Source of the DNA: an uncultured Bacilli bacterium
GTDB taxonomy: Bacteria > Bacillota_I > Bacilli_A > RF39 > UBA660
Direction of reading: 5' to 3'
NCBI GenBank assembly: GCA_904502155.1
Contig: CAJGDV010000010.1
Coordinates: forward strand, 1-20,176
DNA length: 20,176 bases
This document shows, piece after piece, positions 1-7,599 of this stretch. Within the stretch, counting starts at the first letter, position 1; every line of letters begins with the position of its first letter. A model generated the notes under the pieces. It was not told the origin of the DNA. It was given only the letters and a program-made list of their open reading frames with translations, and did no database searches. The position numbers and the translations under genes were made by a program.

Positions 1-978
1 GTCAAATTGTTTAACACGTGCTGATTTACCTTCACTACTTCTTCCGTGTAAGAATACAGCTACATTACTTTCAAGTGCTCCTTTAATAATATCTTCTTCA
101 GATACTTTTTCAAAATTAAAATTATATGGATTTTTTTTCCTTTCCATACCATTATCCCCCTTTTTATTCTCTTCATCTTTTTCTATTGGTTTAAATATTT
201 GACTTGCAATAATATTTTTTGCAAAGACATTATTTAGATAATTATACATATCTGTATTGTTAAAATTACCATCATATTTATTTTTACAATCAAATTGTAC
301 ACCTGAAAATAATGCTTTTTCAGTATATGCTTTATTAGCATCTTTATCATAGCACCAAACGATTGGTTCTACTTTAACCCAGTATGCCTCATTACTTTCT
401 ATTTTACGATTATCTGAAAGATGTTCTCCTAAAACAGCTGTAGTTGGCATAATTCTTACAAATTTTTCTCCATTATATTGATATTCTGTAAATAATCTAG
501 GTGTATATTTTTGTTCAAATTCATACATTTGTAATGAATCTGTTTCATATGTTTTATTTGATGGATTTAAAGTTCCATTTAAAAACATTCTTTCTAAATT
601 TCTAGCCTCGTACATATCAACAATAGTTTGTGGATATTCTCCATATGTAAATTTATCATCGCTAATAAAATTAAATTCTGAAGTATTTGTAATATTCATA
701 AGTGGTCTAACACCTCCATTACGTTTATATGGTAATGAGGATGTCCCTTCTCCAGTTTCTCCTACTACAAAAACTTTTCCATTAAATTCATTACTTGTTG
801 TCCAGTACCATGTACTTCTATCAGCTCTAACATATTTTTTTTCAACATAATCTGTTGAAGACACATAACCACCTAATAAAATAGCAAAATCTGTTATAGC
901 ACATTTCTTGTTGCCAAAATTTTTTAGTTGGTTAAATCCAAACACATCCATCTGTGATGGCAATGTATATTCGTTCAT
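1..978 (-). CDS. DUF6273-like / MoxR-like AAA+ ATPase fusion, 3' part outside window
   Basis: This is the first 326 codons of a gene that runs off the left edge. It is a close paralogue of the 619-residue protein encoded at 1056-2915: the same segments appear in the same order, namely a WYW motif, GGVRP, YGEYPQ, a VEPIVW segment, a linker, then the P-loop GRSSEGKS at about residues 312-319. The window ends a few residues after the P-loop, so most of the ATPase domain is not visible. The start is ATG at 978 with a GGGGG ribosome site nine bases upstream, and a promoter of its own is visible at 1006-1033. The linker before the ATPase is longer and more charged than in the paralogue. The role is unknown; MoxR-type ATPases usually remodel a partner protein, often one with a VWA domain, and no partner is visible here. 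Confidence 0.85.
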   Translation of the reverse strand, partial: MNEYTLPSQMDVFGFNQLKNFGNKKCAITDFAILLGGYVSSTDYVEKKYVRADRSTWYWTTSNEFNGKVFVVGETGEGTSSLPYKRNGGVRPLMNITNTSEFNFISDDKFTYGEYPQTIVDMYEARNLERMFLNGTLNPSNKTYETDSLQMYEFEQKYTPRLFTEYQYNGEKFVRIMPTTAVLGEHLSDNRKIESNEAYWVKVEPIVWCYDKDANKAYTEKALFSGVQFDCKNKYDGNFNNTDMYNYLNNVFAKNIIASQIFKPIEKDEENKKGDNGMERKKNPYNFNFEKVSEEDIIKGALESNVAVFLHGRSSEGKSARVKQFD

Positions 979-1005
979 TAACGTATTCCCCCTTCTTAGG
1001 TTAAT

Positions 1006-1033
1006 ATAATAGCACTTTTTTGTAGGTTGTCAA
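1006..1033 (-). promoter_or_regulatory. Promoter of the partial AAA+ gene
   Basis: On the minus strand a perfect -35 TTGACA (1033-1028) is followed after 16 bases by TATTAT (1011-1006). It lies between the terminator of the upstream paralogue and the start codon at 978, so the two paralogues appear to be transcribed separately. The -35 box is half of a perfect TGTCAA-A-TTGACA inverted repeat (1028-1040), which could be an operator. Confidence 0.6.
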
Positions 1034-1041
1034 ATTGACAC

Positions 1042-1064
1042 AAAAAAACAGTAATTTACTGTTT
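1042..1064 (-). terminator. Intrinsic terminator of the full-length AAA+ gene
   Basis: AAACAGT and ACTGTTT pair around a five-base loop, followed on the minus strand by seven Ts. The stop codon of the gene (1058-1056) lies in the hairpin. Confidence 0.8.
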
Positions 1065-2915
1065 CTTTTTAGTAATTTGATCTTCTAATTTTATTTCTGC
1101 TATCTTTTCTAATCGTTTTTCATCACTGTGAATCCAAAGTGTTTCAAATGTCGCTAAAATCTCAGGACCTAATAGTTTAACGAAGTTTCTTACTACTCTT
1201 AAATTAGCTTCATCTACTATTGATAGGCCTACAGCAGTAGCAAATTTTTCAGAAATATTCATATTTAAATCATCATTAGTATAGTTTCCATTAATTACAT
1301 CTTCTACTGTTATTACTTGCTGTTTGCAAAAATAAGTAAAATCAGCCGTTATTTCTTCTCCTAATAATGCCCTTAGCATTTCTGGAGATTTAGTTTGGAA
1401 CAATACTTTAGATGCCATCTCCCACTTACGTGGGTCTGCATTAGGTTTAATTCCATTATATGGGGTTCTAAGTACATCTTGTCCACGGTAAGCTTTATAT
1501 GCTATATAAGCGTAAATAGCAGGATGTATTTTAGGTATTTCTTCTTCTTTTTTATAATTTAATCTTTCATATGATTTATTTGGAGTTGATGCCCACATTA
1601 ACCATGATTCAACAGTTGTATTAATATAAACATGAGCAAAACGATTAAATAATGGTTCAGCCATATTATTTGCAGCAAGTGAATCATTTAAATCATTCCC
1701 AGCAGCTACGATGCGAGCATTTTCAGGTAATTTCCAAATTCCATTTACTTCTTTATCAAGAATAATATTAAAAGCCATTCCTTGAATACTTGGAAGAGCA
1801 TTTGTTATTTCATCAAAAAATAATAAATGTATTTTATTTGGTTCATCTTCACATTTTTTCTTTAGTTTCTTAAACCAAGTTGGCGGTATATCAATCATTT
1901 CGCCAGTCCCGGCGTTATAAACGCTCTTTCCATTTAAACTATCTGGCGTAGCATTTCTTAAGTAAACTATTTCACAGTCAGGATCTAACTGCTTAATGCG
2001 GGCGGATTTTCCTTCACTACTTCTTCCATGAAGGAATACAGCAATATTACTCTTAATTGCTCCTTTAATAATATCTTCTTCTGTAACATTATCGAAATTA
2101 AAATGGTATGGATTCTTTTTATTTTTATTAGTAATTTCCATTGGTTTAAAATAACCTGACGGAGCAATATCTTTTATAAAAACATTATCTAAATATTTAT
2201 ATATATTAGAATTTTCAAAAGGATACTTATAAATTAAACTATTATTAAATTGAATACCTGATATTAAAACTTCTTTTGTTATAGCTTTATTATATTTTTT
2301 ATCATATAACCATTTAATTGGTTCTACCTTAACCCAGTATGGTTCGCCCGTTTTTATTTTTCTATTATCTGATAAATAAACTCCGTTTGTACGAGCATGA
2401 ATACGCACAAATTTTTCACCATTATAAACATATTCATATAATATTTCTGGTTTATAATCTTCATCATTACTGGCACTATCTACTTCATAAACTTTTCCTG
2501 TTTTAATTAAAGTTCCATCATTAAATTTACGTTCTAAATTGTGAGATTGAAATTCTTCTAAAACTGTTTGAGGATATTCGCCATATATAAATTCTTTATC
2601 ATTAATATATTTAAAATCATTAGTATTATTTATTTCCATAACTGGTCTTATACCGCCATCTCTTTTATTAGCATATCTTTCATTAATGGTTCCATCTTCT
2701 CTTATAATAGAAGGTTTAATAGCAAAATTATTATTTTGAAGCCAGTACCATGTTGTTCTATTTTTGTTAACATATTGTTCATTTATAAAATCAGTTGTTG
2801 ACACATATCCTCCTAATAAAATAGCAAAATCAGTAATAGTACATTTAAATTGATCAACATTTAATTTATTAGGCGGAAATATATCATTTTGTGTTAACAA
2901 TGTAATTTTATTCAT
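1056..2915 (-). CDS. DUF6273-like / MoxR-like AAA+ ATPase fusion
   Basis: A 619-residue protein without signal peptide or membrane segment, so probably cytoplasmic. The C-terminal half is a MoxR-like AAA+ ATPase: Walker A GRSSEGKS (297-304), Walker B LLFFDE (364-369), a sensor-1-like AAGN (404-407), and EPLFNRF (420-426) carrying the probable arginine finger R425. The N-terminal 250 residues resemble DUF6273-type domains: WYWL (56-59), GGIRP (87-91), YGEYPQ (111-116) and VEPIKWL (197-203). In the DUF6273 proteins I know, the YPQ and PIxW part comes first and WWLR...GVRP last, so the order here is reversed. ATPases of this family act as ATP-driven remodelling chaperones; the substrate is not evident. 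A good AGGAGG site precedes the ATG by eight bases. It lies just upstream of the paralogue at 1-978. The ATPase call is firm; the DUF6273 call is from motif memory. Confidence 0.88.
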   Translation of the reverse strand: MNKITLLTQNDIFPPNKLNVDQFKCTITDFAILLGGYVSTTDFINEQYVNKNRTTWYWLQNNNFAIKPSIIREDGTINERYANKRDGGIRPVMEINNTNDFKYINDKEFIYGEYPQTVLEEFQSHNLERKFNDGTLIKTGKVYEVDSASNDEDYKPEILYEYVYNGEKFVRIHARTNGVYLSDNRKIKTGEPYWVKVEPIKWLYDKKYNKAITKEVLISGIQFNNSLIYKYPFENSNIYKYLDNVFIKDIAPSGYFKPMEITNKNKKNPYHFNFDNVTEEDIIKGAIKSNIAVFLHGRSSEGKSARIKQLDPDCEIVYLRNATPDSLNGKSVYNAGTGEMIDIPPTWFKKLKKKCEDEPNKIHLLFFDEITNALPSIQGMAFNIILDKEVNGIWKLPENARIVAAGNDLNDSLAANNMAEPLFNRFAHVYINTTVESWLMWASTPNKSYERLNYKKEEEIPKIHPAIYAYIAYKAYRGQDVLRTPYNGIKPNADPRKWEMASKVLFQTKSPEMLRALLGEEITADFTYFCKQQVITVEDVINGNYTNDDLNMNISEKFATAVGLSIVDEANLRVVRNFVKLLGPEILATFETLWIHSDEKRLEKIAEIKLEDQITKKKQ

Positions 2916-2940
2916 TGTGTATACCTCCTAAGTATGCGGT

Positions 2941-2969
2941 AGTATAGCATAAATTGATAAAAAAAACAA
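2941..2969 (-). promoter_or_regulatory. Extended -10 promoter of the full-length AAA+ gene
   Basis: Minus-strand TTGTTT (2969-2964), a 17-base spacer, then TATACT (2946-2941) with a TGC extension just before it. The -35 box overlaps the T-tract of the tRNA terminator. The start codon is at 2915. Confidence 0.6.
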
Positions 2970-2987
2970 GGTTCTAAGAAGAACCTT
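2958..2987 (-). terminator. Intrinsic terminator of tRNA-Arg
   Basis: AAGGTTC (2968-2974) pairs with GAACCTT (2981-2987) around a six-base loop; eight Ts follow on the minus strand. It sits directly behind the tRNA gene. Confidence 0.8.
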
Positions 2988-2998
2988 TATTGTTGTTA

Positions 2999-3073
2999 TG
3001 GCGTCCCGGAGAAGAGTCGAACTTCCGTTTAGGCCTTAGGAGGGCCTTGTTCTATCCACTGAACTACCAGGAC
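2999..3073 (-). tRNA. tRNA-Arg (anticodon CCU)
   Basis: A complete cloverleaf on the minus strand. Acceptor arms GTCCTGG and CCGGGAC pair with one G-T. The D arm is GTTC/GAAC. The anticodon stem AGGCC/GGCCT encloses the loop CTCCTAA, giving anticodon CCT, which reads AGG. The variable loop is four bases (AAAC). The T arm GGAAG/CTTCT carries the loop TTCGACT. The discriminator base is G and the CCA end is encoded (2999-3001). It is a single tRNA with its own promoter and terminator. Confidence 0.96.
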
Positions 3074-3081
3074 ATAATAAT

Positions 3082-3112
3082 ATTTTACCATAAATTTTAT
3101 TTTTTTTAGCAA
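3082..3112 (-). promoter_or_regulatory. Probable promoter of tRNA-Arg
   Basis: Minus-strand TAAAAT (3087-3082) with a TGG extension fits an extended -10 box nine bases before the mature tRNA 5' end. A TTGCTA (3112-3107) could serve as the -35, but the 19-base spacer is long. It is back to back with a plus-strand TATAAT at 3123-3128 for the next gene. Confidence 0.45.
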
Positions 3113-3146
3113 ATATTTTTGATATAATATAATTGGTGATAGTATT

Positions 3147-3557
3147 ATGAAAAAAGATAGTAATGTTGTAAATATTTTTGGAAGTTTTTTCTTAGTATAT
3201 ATGTGTCTTGAATATTTACTAGTTTTAGGAGATCTTTCTATTGAACTACATTTAGTTTTACTTGCAATGACAGCTATTTATTATTTAATATTTAGAACAT
3301 TAAAAAAACGTTATATTCAATTAGATGATATTATAGGATGGCTTATTATGTCGATTATATCAGCGGGTGTATTTTATGCAATTTATTATTTCGGACATAT
3401 GGTTTCTTGTGGTACAATGTTTTGTATCAAAGGATATCGTGATATTGCATTTGTATTAAGTAATTTTGGATTCTTTGGTGTAATGCTTGTAATTAATATT
3501 TTAAGTTTTTTTACAAGATTATTATTTTTAAAAGAGAATAAGACTAGAAAATTCTAG
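3147..3557 (+). CDS. Small four-helix membrane protein, function unknown
   Basis: A 136-residue protein I do not recognise. It has four hydrophobic stretches (about residues 10-28, 33-50, 61-83 and 97-122), so it is almost certainly an integral membrane protein. A basic stretch, LKKRY, separates helices two and three, and the C-terminus is Lys/Arg-rich. Two cysteines sit close together in the loop before the last helix (SCGTMFC). The ribosome site is weak (GGTGAT at 3135-3140). A TGATATAAT extended -10 box lies only six bases ahead of that site. The gene is divergent from the tRNA and followed by a terminator and then pyrH. No function can be assigned. Confidence 0.75.
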   Translation: MKKDSNVVNIFGSFFLVYMCLEYLLVLGDLSIELHLVLLAMTAIYYLIFRTLKKRYIQLDDIIGWLIMSIISAGVFYAIYYFGHMVSCGTMFCIKGYRDIAFVLSNFGFFGVMLVINILSFFTRLLFLKENKTRKF

Positions 3558-3566
3558 TTTTTTTTT
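3544..3566 (+). terminator. Weak terminator before pyrH
   Basis: CTAGA and TCTAG pair around AAAT, followed by nine Ts. The stop codon TAG (3555-3557) forms part of the 3' arm. The stem is short, so some read-through into pyrH is likely. Confidence 0.6.
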
Positions 3567-3595
3567 ATATAATGTTAAAGGATAGGAGTGATAAT

Positions 3596-4294
3596 TTGAA
3601 ATACAATCGTATTTTACTTAAGTTAAGTGGCGAAACTTTATCAGGTGTTGATGGTAAAGGAATTGATTTTGATTCTGTTTTATCTATTTGTAGAGAAATT
3701 AAAGAAGTTCATGATTTAGGAATTGAAATTGCTATTGTTGTTGGTGGTGGAAATTTCTGGCGCGGAAGATGTAATCAACATATGGATAGATGTACAGCAG
3801 ATCATATTGGTATGCTTGCAACAACTATGAATGCTTTAGCCCTTCATGATGGATTTAGACAAGTTGGATGTGAATCACGTGTTCAAACAGGTATTGAAAT
3901 GAGACAAATAGCAGAATTTTATATTAGAAATAGAGCTGTTAGACATATGGAAAAAGATCGCATCTGCATTTTCGGATGTGGAACTGGTAGTCCATTCTTT
4001 TCAACTGATACTGCAGCAAGTTTAAGAGCTGCTGAAACTAATTGTGATATTATATTTAAAGCAACTAATGTAGACGGTGTATATGATAAGGATCCTAAAT
4101 TATATAACGATGCCGTTATGTATGATGAAATCACATATATAGACGTATTAAATAAGAAAATAAATGTTATGGATTCTACTGCTACATCATTGTGTATGGA
4201 TAATGATATTCCTATACTGGTTTTTGACGTTAATAAAAAAGGTAACCTTTTAAAAGCAGTTAAAGGTGAAAAAATAGGAACAATAGTAAAATAA
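3596..4294 (+). CDS. pyrH: UMP kinase
   Basis: Phosphorylates UMP to UDP with ATP in the cytoplasm, an essential step of pyrimidine nucleotide synthesis. The amino-acid-kinase fold is clear from LLKLSGE near the N-terminus, the glycine-rich VVGGGNFWRG, the bacterial UMP-kinase segment TADHIGMLATTMNA, GTGSPFFSTDTAA and ATNVDGVYDKDP. I choose TTG at 3596 as the start (232 residues): AGGAG lies seven bases upstream and the protein then begins MKYNRILLKLSGE, as in known PyrH. The ATG at 3572 has no ribosome site and overlaps a TATAAT (3568-3573) that probably is the promoter. In many bacteria pyrH is followed by frr; here it stands alone and converges on a GtrA-like gene. Confidence 0.95.
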   Translation: MKYNRILLKLSGETLSGVDGKGIDFDSVLSICREIKEVHDLGIEIAIVVGGGNFWRGRCNQHMDRCTADHIGMLATTMNALALHDGFRQVGCESRVQTGIEMRQIAEFYIRNRAVRHMEKDRICIFGCGTGSPFFSTDTAASLRAAETNCDIIFKATNVDGVYDKDPKLYNDAVMYDEITYIDVLNKKINVMDSTATSLCMDNDIPILVFDVNKKGNLLKAVKGEKIGTIVK

Positions 4295-4321
4295 AAAAGA
4301 CAATTAATTAAATTGTCTTTT
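4295..4321. terminator. Bidirectional terminator between pyrH and the GtrA-like gene
   Basis: AAAAGACAATT and AATTGTCTTTT pair perfectly over 11 bases around AATTA, with A and T runs on the two sides. It can end both convergent units; the minus-strand stop codon (4310-4308) lies in the loop. Confidence 0.8.
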
Positions 4322-4709
4322 TAAATACTATTTTTTTACTTAGTATATAATTTAAAATAATAACAATAAACTGAATTAAAACTTTTGCTATTAAATCATT
4401 TATAATTAAAACTAAAAAATACATCAAAACTATTTCAACTAATAATGTAAAGATTCTAGATGAAATAAAATCTCTTACTTCTTTTAGCCCTTTTTTATTA
4501 CTTTTAAATACATATTTTTTGTTTGCAATATATGCAAACATTACTGATATAATCCATGATATTATATTGTTTATTTCTACTACCATCGTACTTTTACTTT
4601 TTAAAATAAAAGTACTAAATGCAAAATATGTACTGATACTTATAATAGTAGTTAATACTCCTACAATTAAATAAGATATGATTTCCTTATTCATTATAAA
4701 CTTTTTCAT
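4308..4709 (-). CDS. GtrA-like family membrane protein
   Basis: A 133-residue protein with four predicted membrane helices. It matches the GtrA-like family by the N-terminal YLIVGVLTTIIS helix, the WIISVMFAYIANKKYVFKS segment ending helix two, and a final helix closing with LSKKIVFKK. Family members are thought to help move or flip lipid-linked sugars for cell-surface glycan modification; which sugar is involved here cannot be told. It overlaps the end of the upstream gene by 23 bases, so the two are probably co-translated. The ribosome site before ATG 4709 is weak (AGGCG); ATG 4694 is an in-frame alternative. Confidence 0.85.
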   Translation of the reverse strand: MKKFIMNKEIISYLIVGVLTTIISISTYFAFSTFILKSKSTMVVEINNIISWIISVMFAYIANKKYVFKSNKKGLKEVRDFISSRIFTLLVEIVLMYFLVLIINDLIAKVLIQFIVIILNYILSKKIVFKKTI

Positions 4710-5055
4710 ATACGCCTATAACTTCATATGTTTGAAATAACTTAGTTAAATTATTAAGTTCAACTAAATTTTCATTTGGTTCTAATCTTATTTCATAATT
4801 AGATCCAACTTTTAATGTATCAACAATTTGTTTATCTAATTCAAGATAATTTCTATATCCATTGTTAGCAATAATTGTTGTATCATTTACTCTACTTTCA
4901 TAATTAATTAATACTGCAATGTAACTTTTAGTGTTATCGTAATAATTAATGTTTTCATCTAATTTTTCTTCATAAAAAACAACTAATGTTACAAATATAA
5001 AAAATATAATAAATAAAGCAACTATAATTTCGATATTATTTTTTATCATTTTCAC
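4687..5055 (-). CDS. Single-pass membrane-anchored protein, unknown function
   Basis: About 122 residues: a short basic N-terminus, one strongly hydrophobic segment (about residues 8-28), then an extracytoplasmic domain of about 90 residues rich in Asn, Glu and Tyr with no Cys. I recognise no family. The start is uncertain. AGGTGAT at 5066-5060 best positions GTG 5055; ATG 5049 is the next option, and GTG 5064 overlaps the ribosome site. Two back-to-back TATAAT boxes (5078-5067) directly abut the AGGTGA, so transcription may begin at or inside the ribosome site. The overlap with the GtrA-like gene suggests a shared role at the cell surface, which is inference. Confidence 0.72.
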   Translation of the reverse strand: MKMIKNNIEIIVALFIIFFIFVTLVVFYEEKLDENINYYDNTKSYIAVLINYESRVNDTTIIANNGYRNYLELDKQIVDTLKVGSNYEIRLEPNENLVELNNLTKLFQTYEVIGVYEKVYNE

Positions 5056-5081
5056 TATTATCACCTATTATAATTATATCA

Positions 5082-5110
5082 TAAAAAAACTAAGATTAAC
5101 TTAGTTTTTT
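5082..5110 (-). terminator. Terminator of the SPFH gene
   Basis: AAAAAACTAAG (5084-5094) pairs with CTTAGTTTTTT (5100-5110) around a five-base loop, ending in a T run on the minus strand. The stop codon (5098-5096) is in the loop. Confidence 0.8.
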
Positions 5111-6175
5111 ACCACAATTAGCACAGAAATTTCCATCTGCTTGTGCTCCGCAGTTTGAACAGAAGTTTGCTTTTCCTGCTGCATTAACATTTTGGTTAGC
5201 AACAGTCATTGCTGCTGCTCCTGCATTTCCAGCCATATTCATACCCATAAAGCCCATCATAGCTCCTGCTTCATTACCTGCTGCTTCTTTCATAGCATCA
5301 GCAGTAGCACTTGCCATAAGGCCTGATTGTAAATTGGCATTTGAGAAAATTGTAGCGTCATCAATTTTGTTAACCCTTTTCATTGATTCATCAGTAAGGT
5401 TAATGTCTCTAATTGCTACATCAGTAATTTCTAGACCATATTGTTTTCTCCATGTTTCATCTAATATGTTATTCATACTATCAGAAATATCACTACCATA
5501 AAGTCCCATATCACCAAAAGAAACTTTTTGCTTACGCATTACTTCTGTAATTGCTAATGTAAGTTTTTCAATAAATTTTCCTTTTAATTGGCTTCCAATA
5601 ACATCTTCAATTGTTAAAGTATCTTTAGGATTAGCTCCTATAACTTCATGTACAAGTAATGCTGGGTCTATAACTTGGAATACATATTCACCATTAAATG
5701 TTACTTCTAGCATACCATATTTTTCATCAGTAATTTTTTTAGGTTGTGGTGACCCAAATTTATTTCCTGCTATTTTTTTAGTATTAATATAGTATACTCT
5801 TTGATCTTTAGCAGCTTGTCCACCAAAAGTAATACGACTTCCAATCATTTTGATTGAATCTTTAATACTTTGTCCAAGTTTACCTGTAAAGATACTAGGT
5901 TCTGAAGAAGAGTCAAAAGTATAAGTTCCAGGTTCTGCTGAAAATTCTTTTATTGCCCCATTCTCAATAATCATCATAGCCATTCCATCTGGTACAGCAA
6001 TAGCTGTTCCATTTGATAAAACGCCTTCTGTAGGATTAGAATTTCCTTTTCCATGTCCTACTTCTCCACGCACGATTAAAACGTTAGCTTCAACATTAGG
6101 ACAAGTAACAAACTCTTTAAATTGGTCACCTAATCCTGATGATATAGATGTTGTTAATGCTTTAATTAACCCCAT
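5096..6175 (-). CDS. SPFH (band 7) domain protein with C-terminal zinc ribbon
   Basis: A 359-residue soluble protein of the SPFH family resembling Bacillus YdjI. Residues 1 to about 280 form the SPFH part, with VLIVRGEVGHGKG, the VPDGMAMMIIENGAIKEF strand segment, and VTFNGEYVFQVIDP. An Ala/Met/Gly-rich stretch (about 285-330) follows, then a zinc ribbon with CxxC pairs C339-C342 and C351-C354. YdjI-type proteins are reported to recruit PspA-like phage-shock proteins to the membrane; I see no PspA here, so that role is family knowledge only. There is no transmembrane helix, so any membrane binding would be peripheral. The start ATG has a GAAGGAATTACA ribosome site. It has its own terminator, and a six-base-pair hairpin (6234-6251) lies in its upstream region. 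Confidence 0.85.
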   Translation of the reverse strand: MGLIKALTTSISSGLGDQFKEFVTCPNVEANVLIVRGEVGHGKGNSNPTEGVLSNGTAIAVPDGMAMMIIENGAIKEFSAEPGTYTFDSSSEPSIFTGKLGQSIKDSIKMIGSRITFGGQAAKDQRVYYINTKKIAGNKFGSPQPKKITDEKYGMLEVTFNGEYVFQVIDPALLVHEVIGANPKDTLTIEDVIGSQLKGKFIEKLTLAITEVMRKQKVSFGDMGLYGSDISDSMNNILDETWRKQYGLEITDVAIRDINLTDESMKRVNKIDDATIFSNANLQSGLMASATADAMKEAAGNEAGAMMGFMGMNMAGNAGAAAMTVANQNVNAAGKANFCSNCGAQADGNFCANCGKKLS

Positions 6176-6281
6176 TGTAATTCCTTCTTTCTAATCTTCT
6201 TTTGAATAAATATAATTTAAATAATGGGCTATTAGGATATTTGGGTATCCTCAAACTACATTTATTCTATAAATAATTATA

Positions 6282-7550
6282 TCATAAAAATTCAATACTT
6301 GATATTAATTTGTTAATTCTTACTACATTTAAATCATTATAAATTTCATTTATATTTTTATCGGTATAGTTTCCATTAGTTGGACATGTTACATCTATTA
6401 GTTTGCCATTTATTATAAATACACAATGTATCATTGTTAAAAATTCATTTAATAATTTGCTTTGTGAAATCATTTGAATATACTTAAGATTTTTAACTTT
6501 AATTTCTCCTTCGCTAGCAATAAAGAATCCTTTTTTAATTACAAAATCTCTAAACTGCGTATATTCACTTAATAAATCTGATGATACATCTTTTAAAATG
6601 TCGACATTCATTATATTGTTTTTTTCGGCTTCTATTACATATAGTGTATATGATCCAGTACTAGTTCTATTAAATTGTGTTTTATCTAATATTTTCCATG
6701 ATTCAGGTATCATAAACGAGAATCTAAATAATTGGTTTTTGATTGTCATTCTTTCTTCAAACATTTCTTCAAATGTTAATTCGTATAGTGTCTTTTTGAG
6801 TGTTTCTCTTAATTTGTATTCAGATGGGTATTCTTTTAATTCTTCATACATTTCATATAAATATTTTACATTTTCAGGGTGCGCACCTGTTGGTATTTTC
6901 ATTTGATTCAAATAATTTATACAATCTTTTTTTGGATTTAAAATTAATGATCTTTTTTGTAACATTGCTATTTTTGTAAGTGCTGTTTCAATACTACTAC
7001 TTTCTTTAAAGTATGAACTATAAGAATATAAAATGTTGGCTATATTATATTCTTTTTTTATAAAATAATATTCTCCTAATTCAAAGTAAAATTGGGCCAT
7101 ATCCATAGCAGAATATGCATATTTTACTAATTCTGATAAGGTTTTAAGCATATTATCATATTCATTTTCAAATTTATATATATCTGATAATTCTAAGTAA
7201 CTTAATATATTAAAAGGGTCACTTTTTATCGATTTTTTTAAGTATTTTATAGCTTCTTCATTATCTCTTTCAGCTATATAAGTTCTTGCAATAAGGTAGT
7301 ATATTCTAGTTAAGGGATATTCTACTACATTATACTTTCCTTCTTTATTAAATCTCTTTTCAAATAACGTTCTCTCAACGATATTTACAAAAGAAAATGC
7401 TGTATTTAAACTATTTGGTTCTATTATTGGATTTTCTATTTCTAGGGCTTCTATAAGCATATTTCGAGCCTTTTCAAAGTCACCTCTAGGTGTATTTACA
7501 ATTGTTAATACTTCATCAAACAAACTCTCATAATTAATTTCTTGTTCCAT
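6282..7550 (-). CDS. TPR-repeat protein with C-terminal alpha/beta domain
   Basis: A 422-residue soluble protein. The N-terminal half is helical with tetratricopeptide-like repeats; the clearest runs from about residue 84 (YYLIARTYIAERDNEEAIKY, then NILSYLELSDIYKFENEYDN), and another contains YFELGEYYFIKKEYNIA. The C-terminal ~140 residues look like a separate mixed alpha/beta domain (RFSFMIPESWKILDK, TLYVIEAEK, then a stretch near MIHCVFIINGKLIDVTCP). TPRs mediate protein binding; the partner is unknown. ATG 7550 is chosen because GAGGG sits five bases upstream, whereas a TTG at 7562 overlaps that site. A candidate promoter is TTGTTT, 16 bases, TATAGA (7591-7564). TGA is the stop codon, which argues against a Mycoplasma code. 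Confidence 0.8.
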   Translation of the reverse strand: MEQEINYESLFDEVLTIVNTPRGDFEKARNMLIEALEIENPIIEPNSLNTAFSFVNIVERTLFEKRFNKEGKYNVVEYPLTRIYYLIARTYIAERDNEEAIKYLKKSIKSDPFNILSYLELSDIYKFENEYDNMLKTLSELVKYAYSAMDMAQFYFELGEYYFIKKEYNIANILYSYSSYFKESSSIETALTKIAMLQKRSLILNPKKDCINYLNQMKIPTGAHPENVKYLYEMYEELKEYPSEYKLRETLKKTLYELTFEEMFEERMTIKNQLFRFSFMIPESWKILDKTQFNRTSTGSYTLYVIEAEKNNIMNVDILKDVSSDLLSEYTQFRDFVIKKGFFIASEGEIKVKNLKYIQMISQSKLLNEFLTMIHCVFIINGKLIDVTCPTNGNYTDKNINEIYNDLNVVRINKLISSIEFL

Positions 7551-7599
7551 ATATTCCCTCAATTCTATAAGAATATTTTAACACAAAACAAGCAATATT

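Noticed and set aside
2568..2801. Plus-strand ORF of 77 codons inside the AAA+ gene
   Set aside because: It lies wholly inside a well-supported gene on the other strand and has no ribosome site or recognisable product. Similar shadows inside pyrH, PBP2, rsmH, pdp and the TPR gene were left out for the same reason.
6234..6251. Hairpin AGGATA/TATCCT as the terminator of the TPR gene
   Set aside because: There is no T-tract on the minus strand and the stem is only six pairs; it is simply noted as part of the SPFH upstream region.
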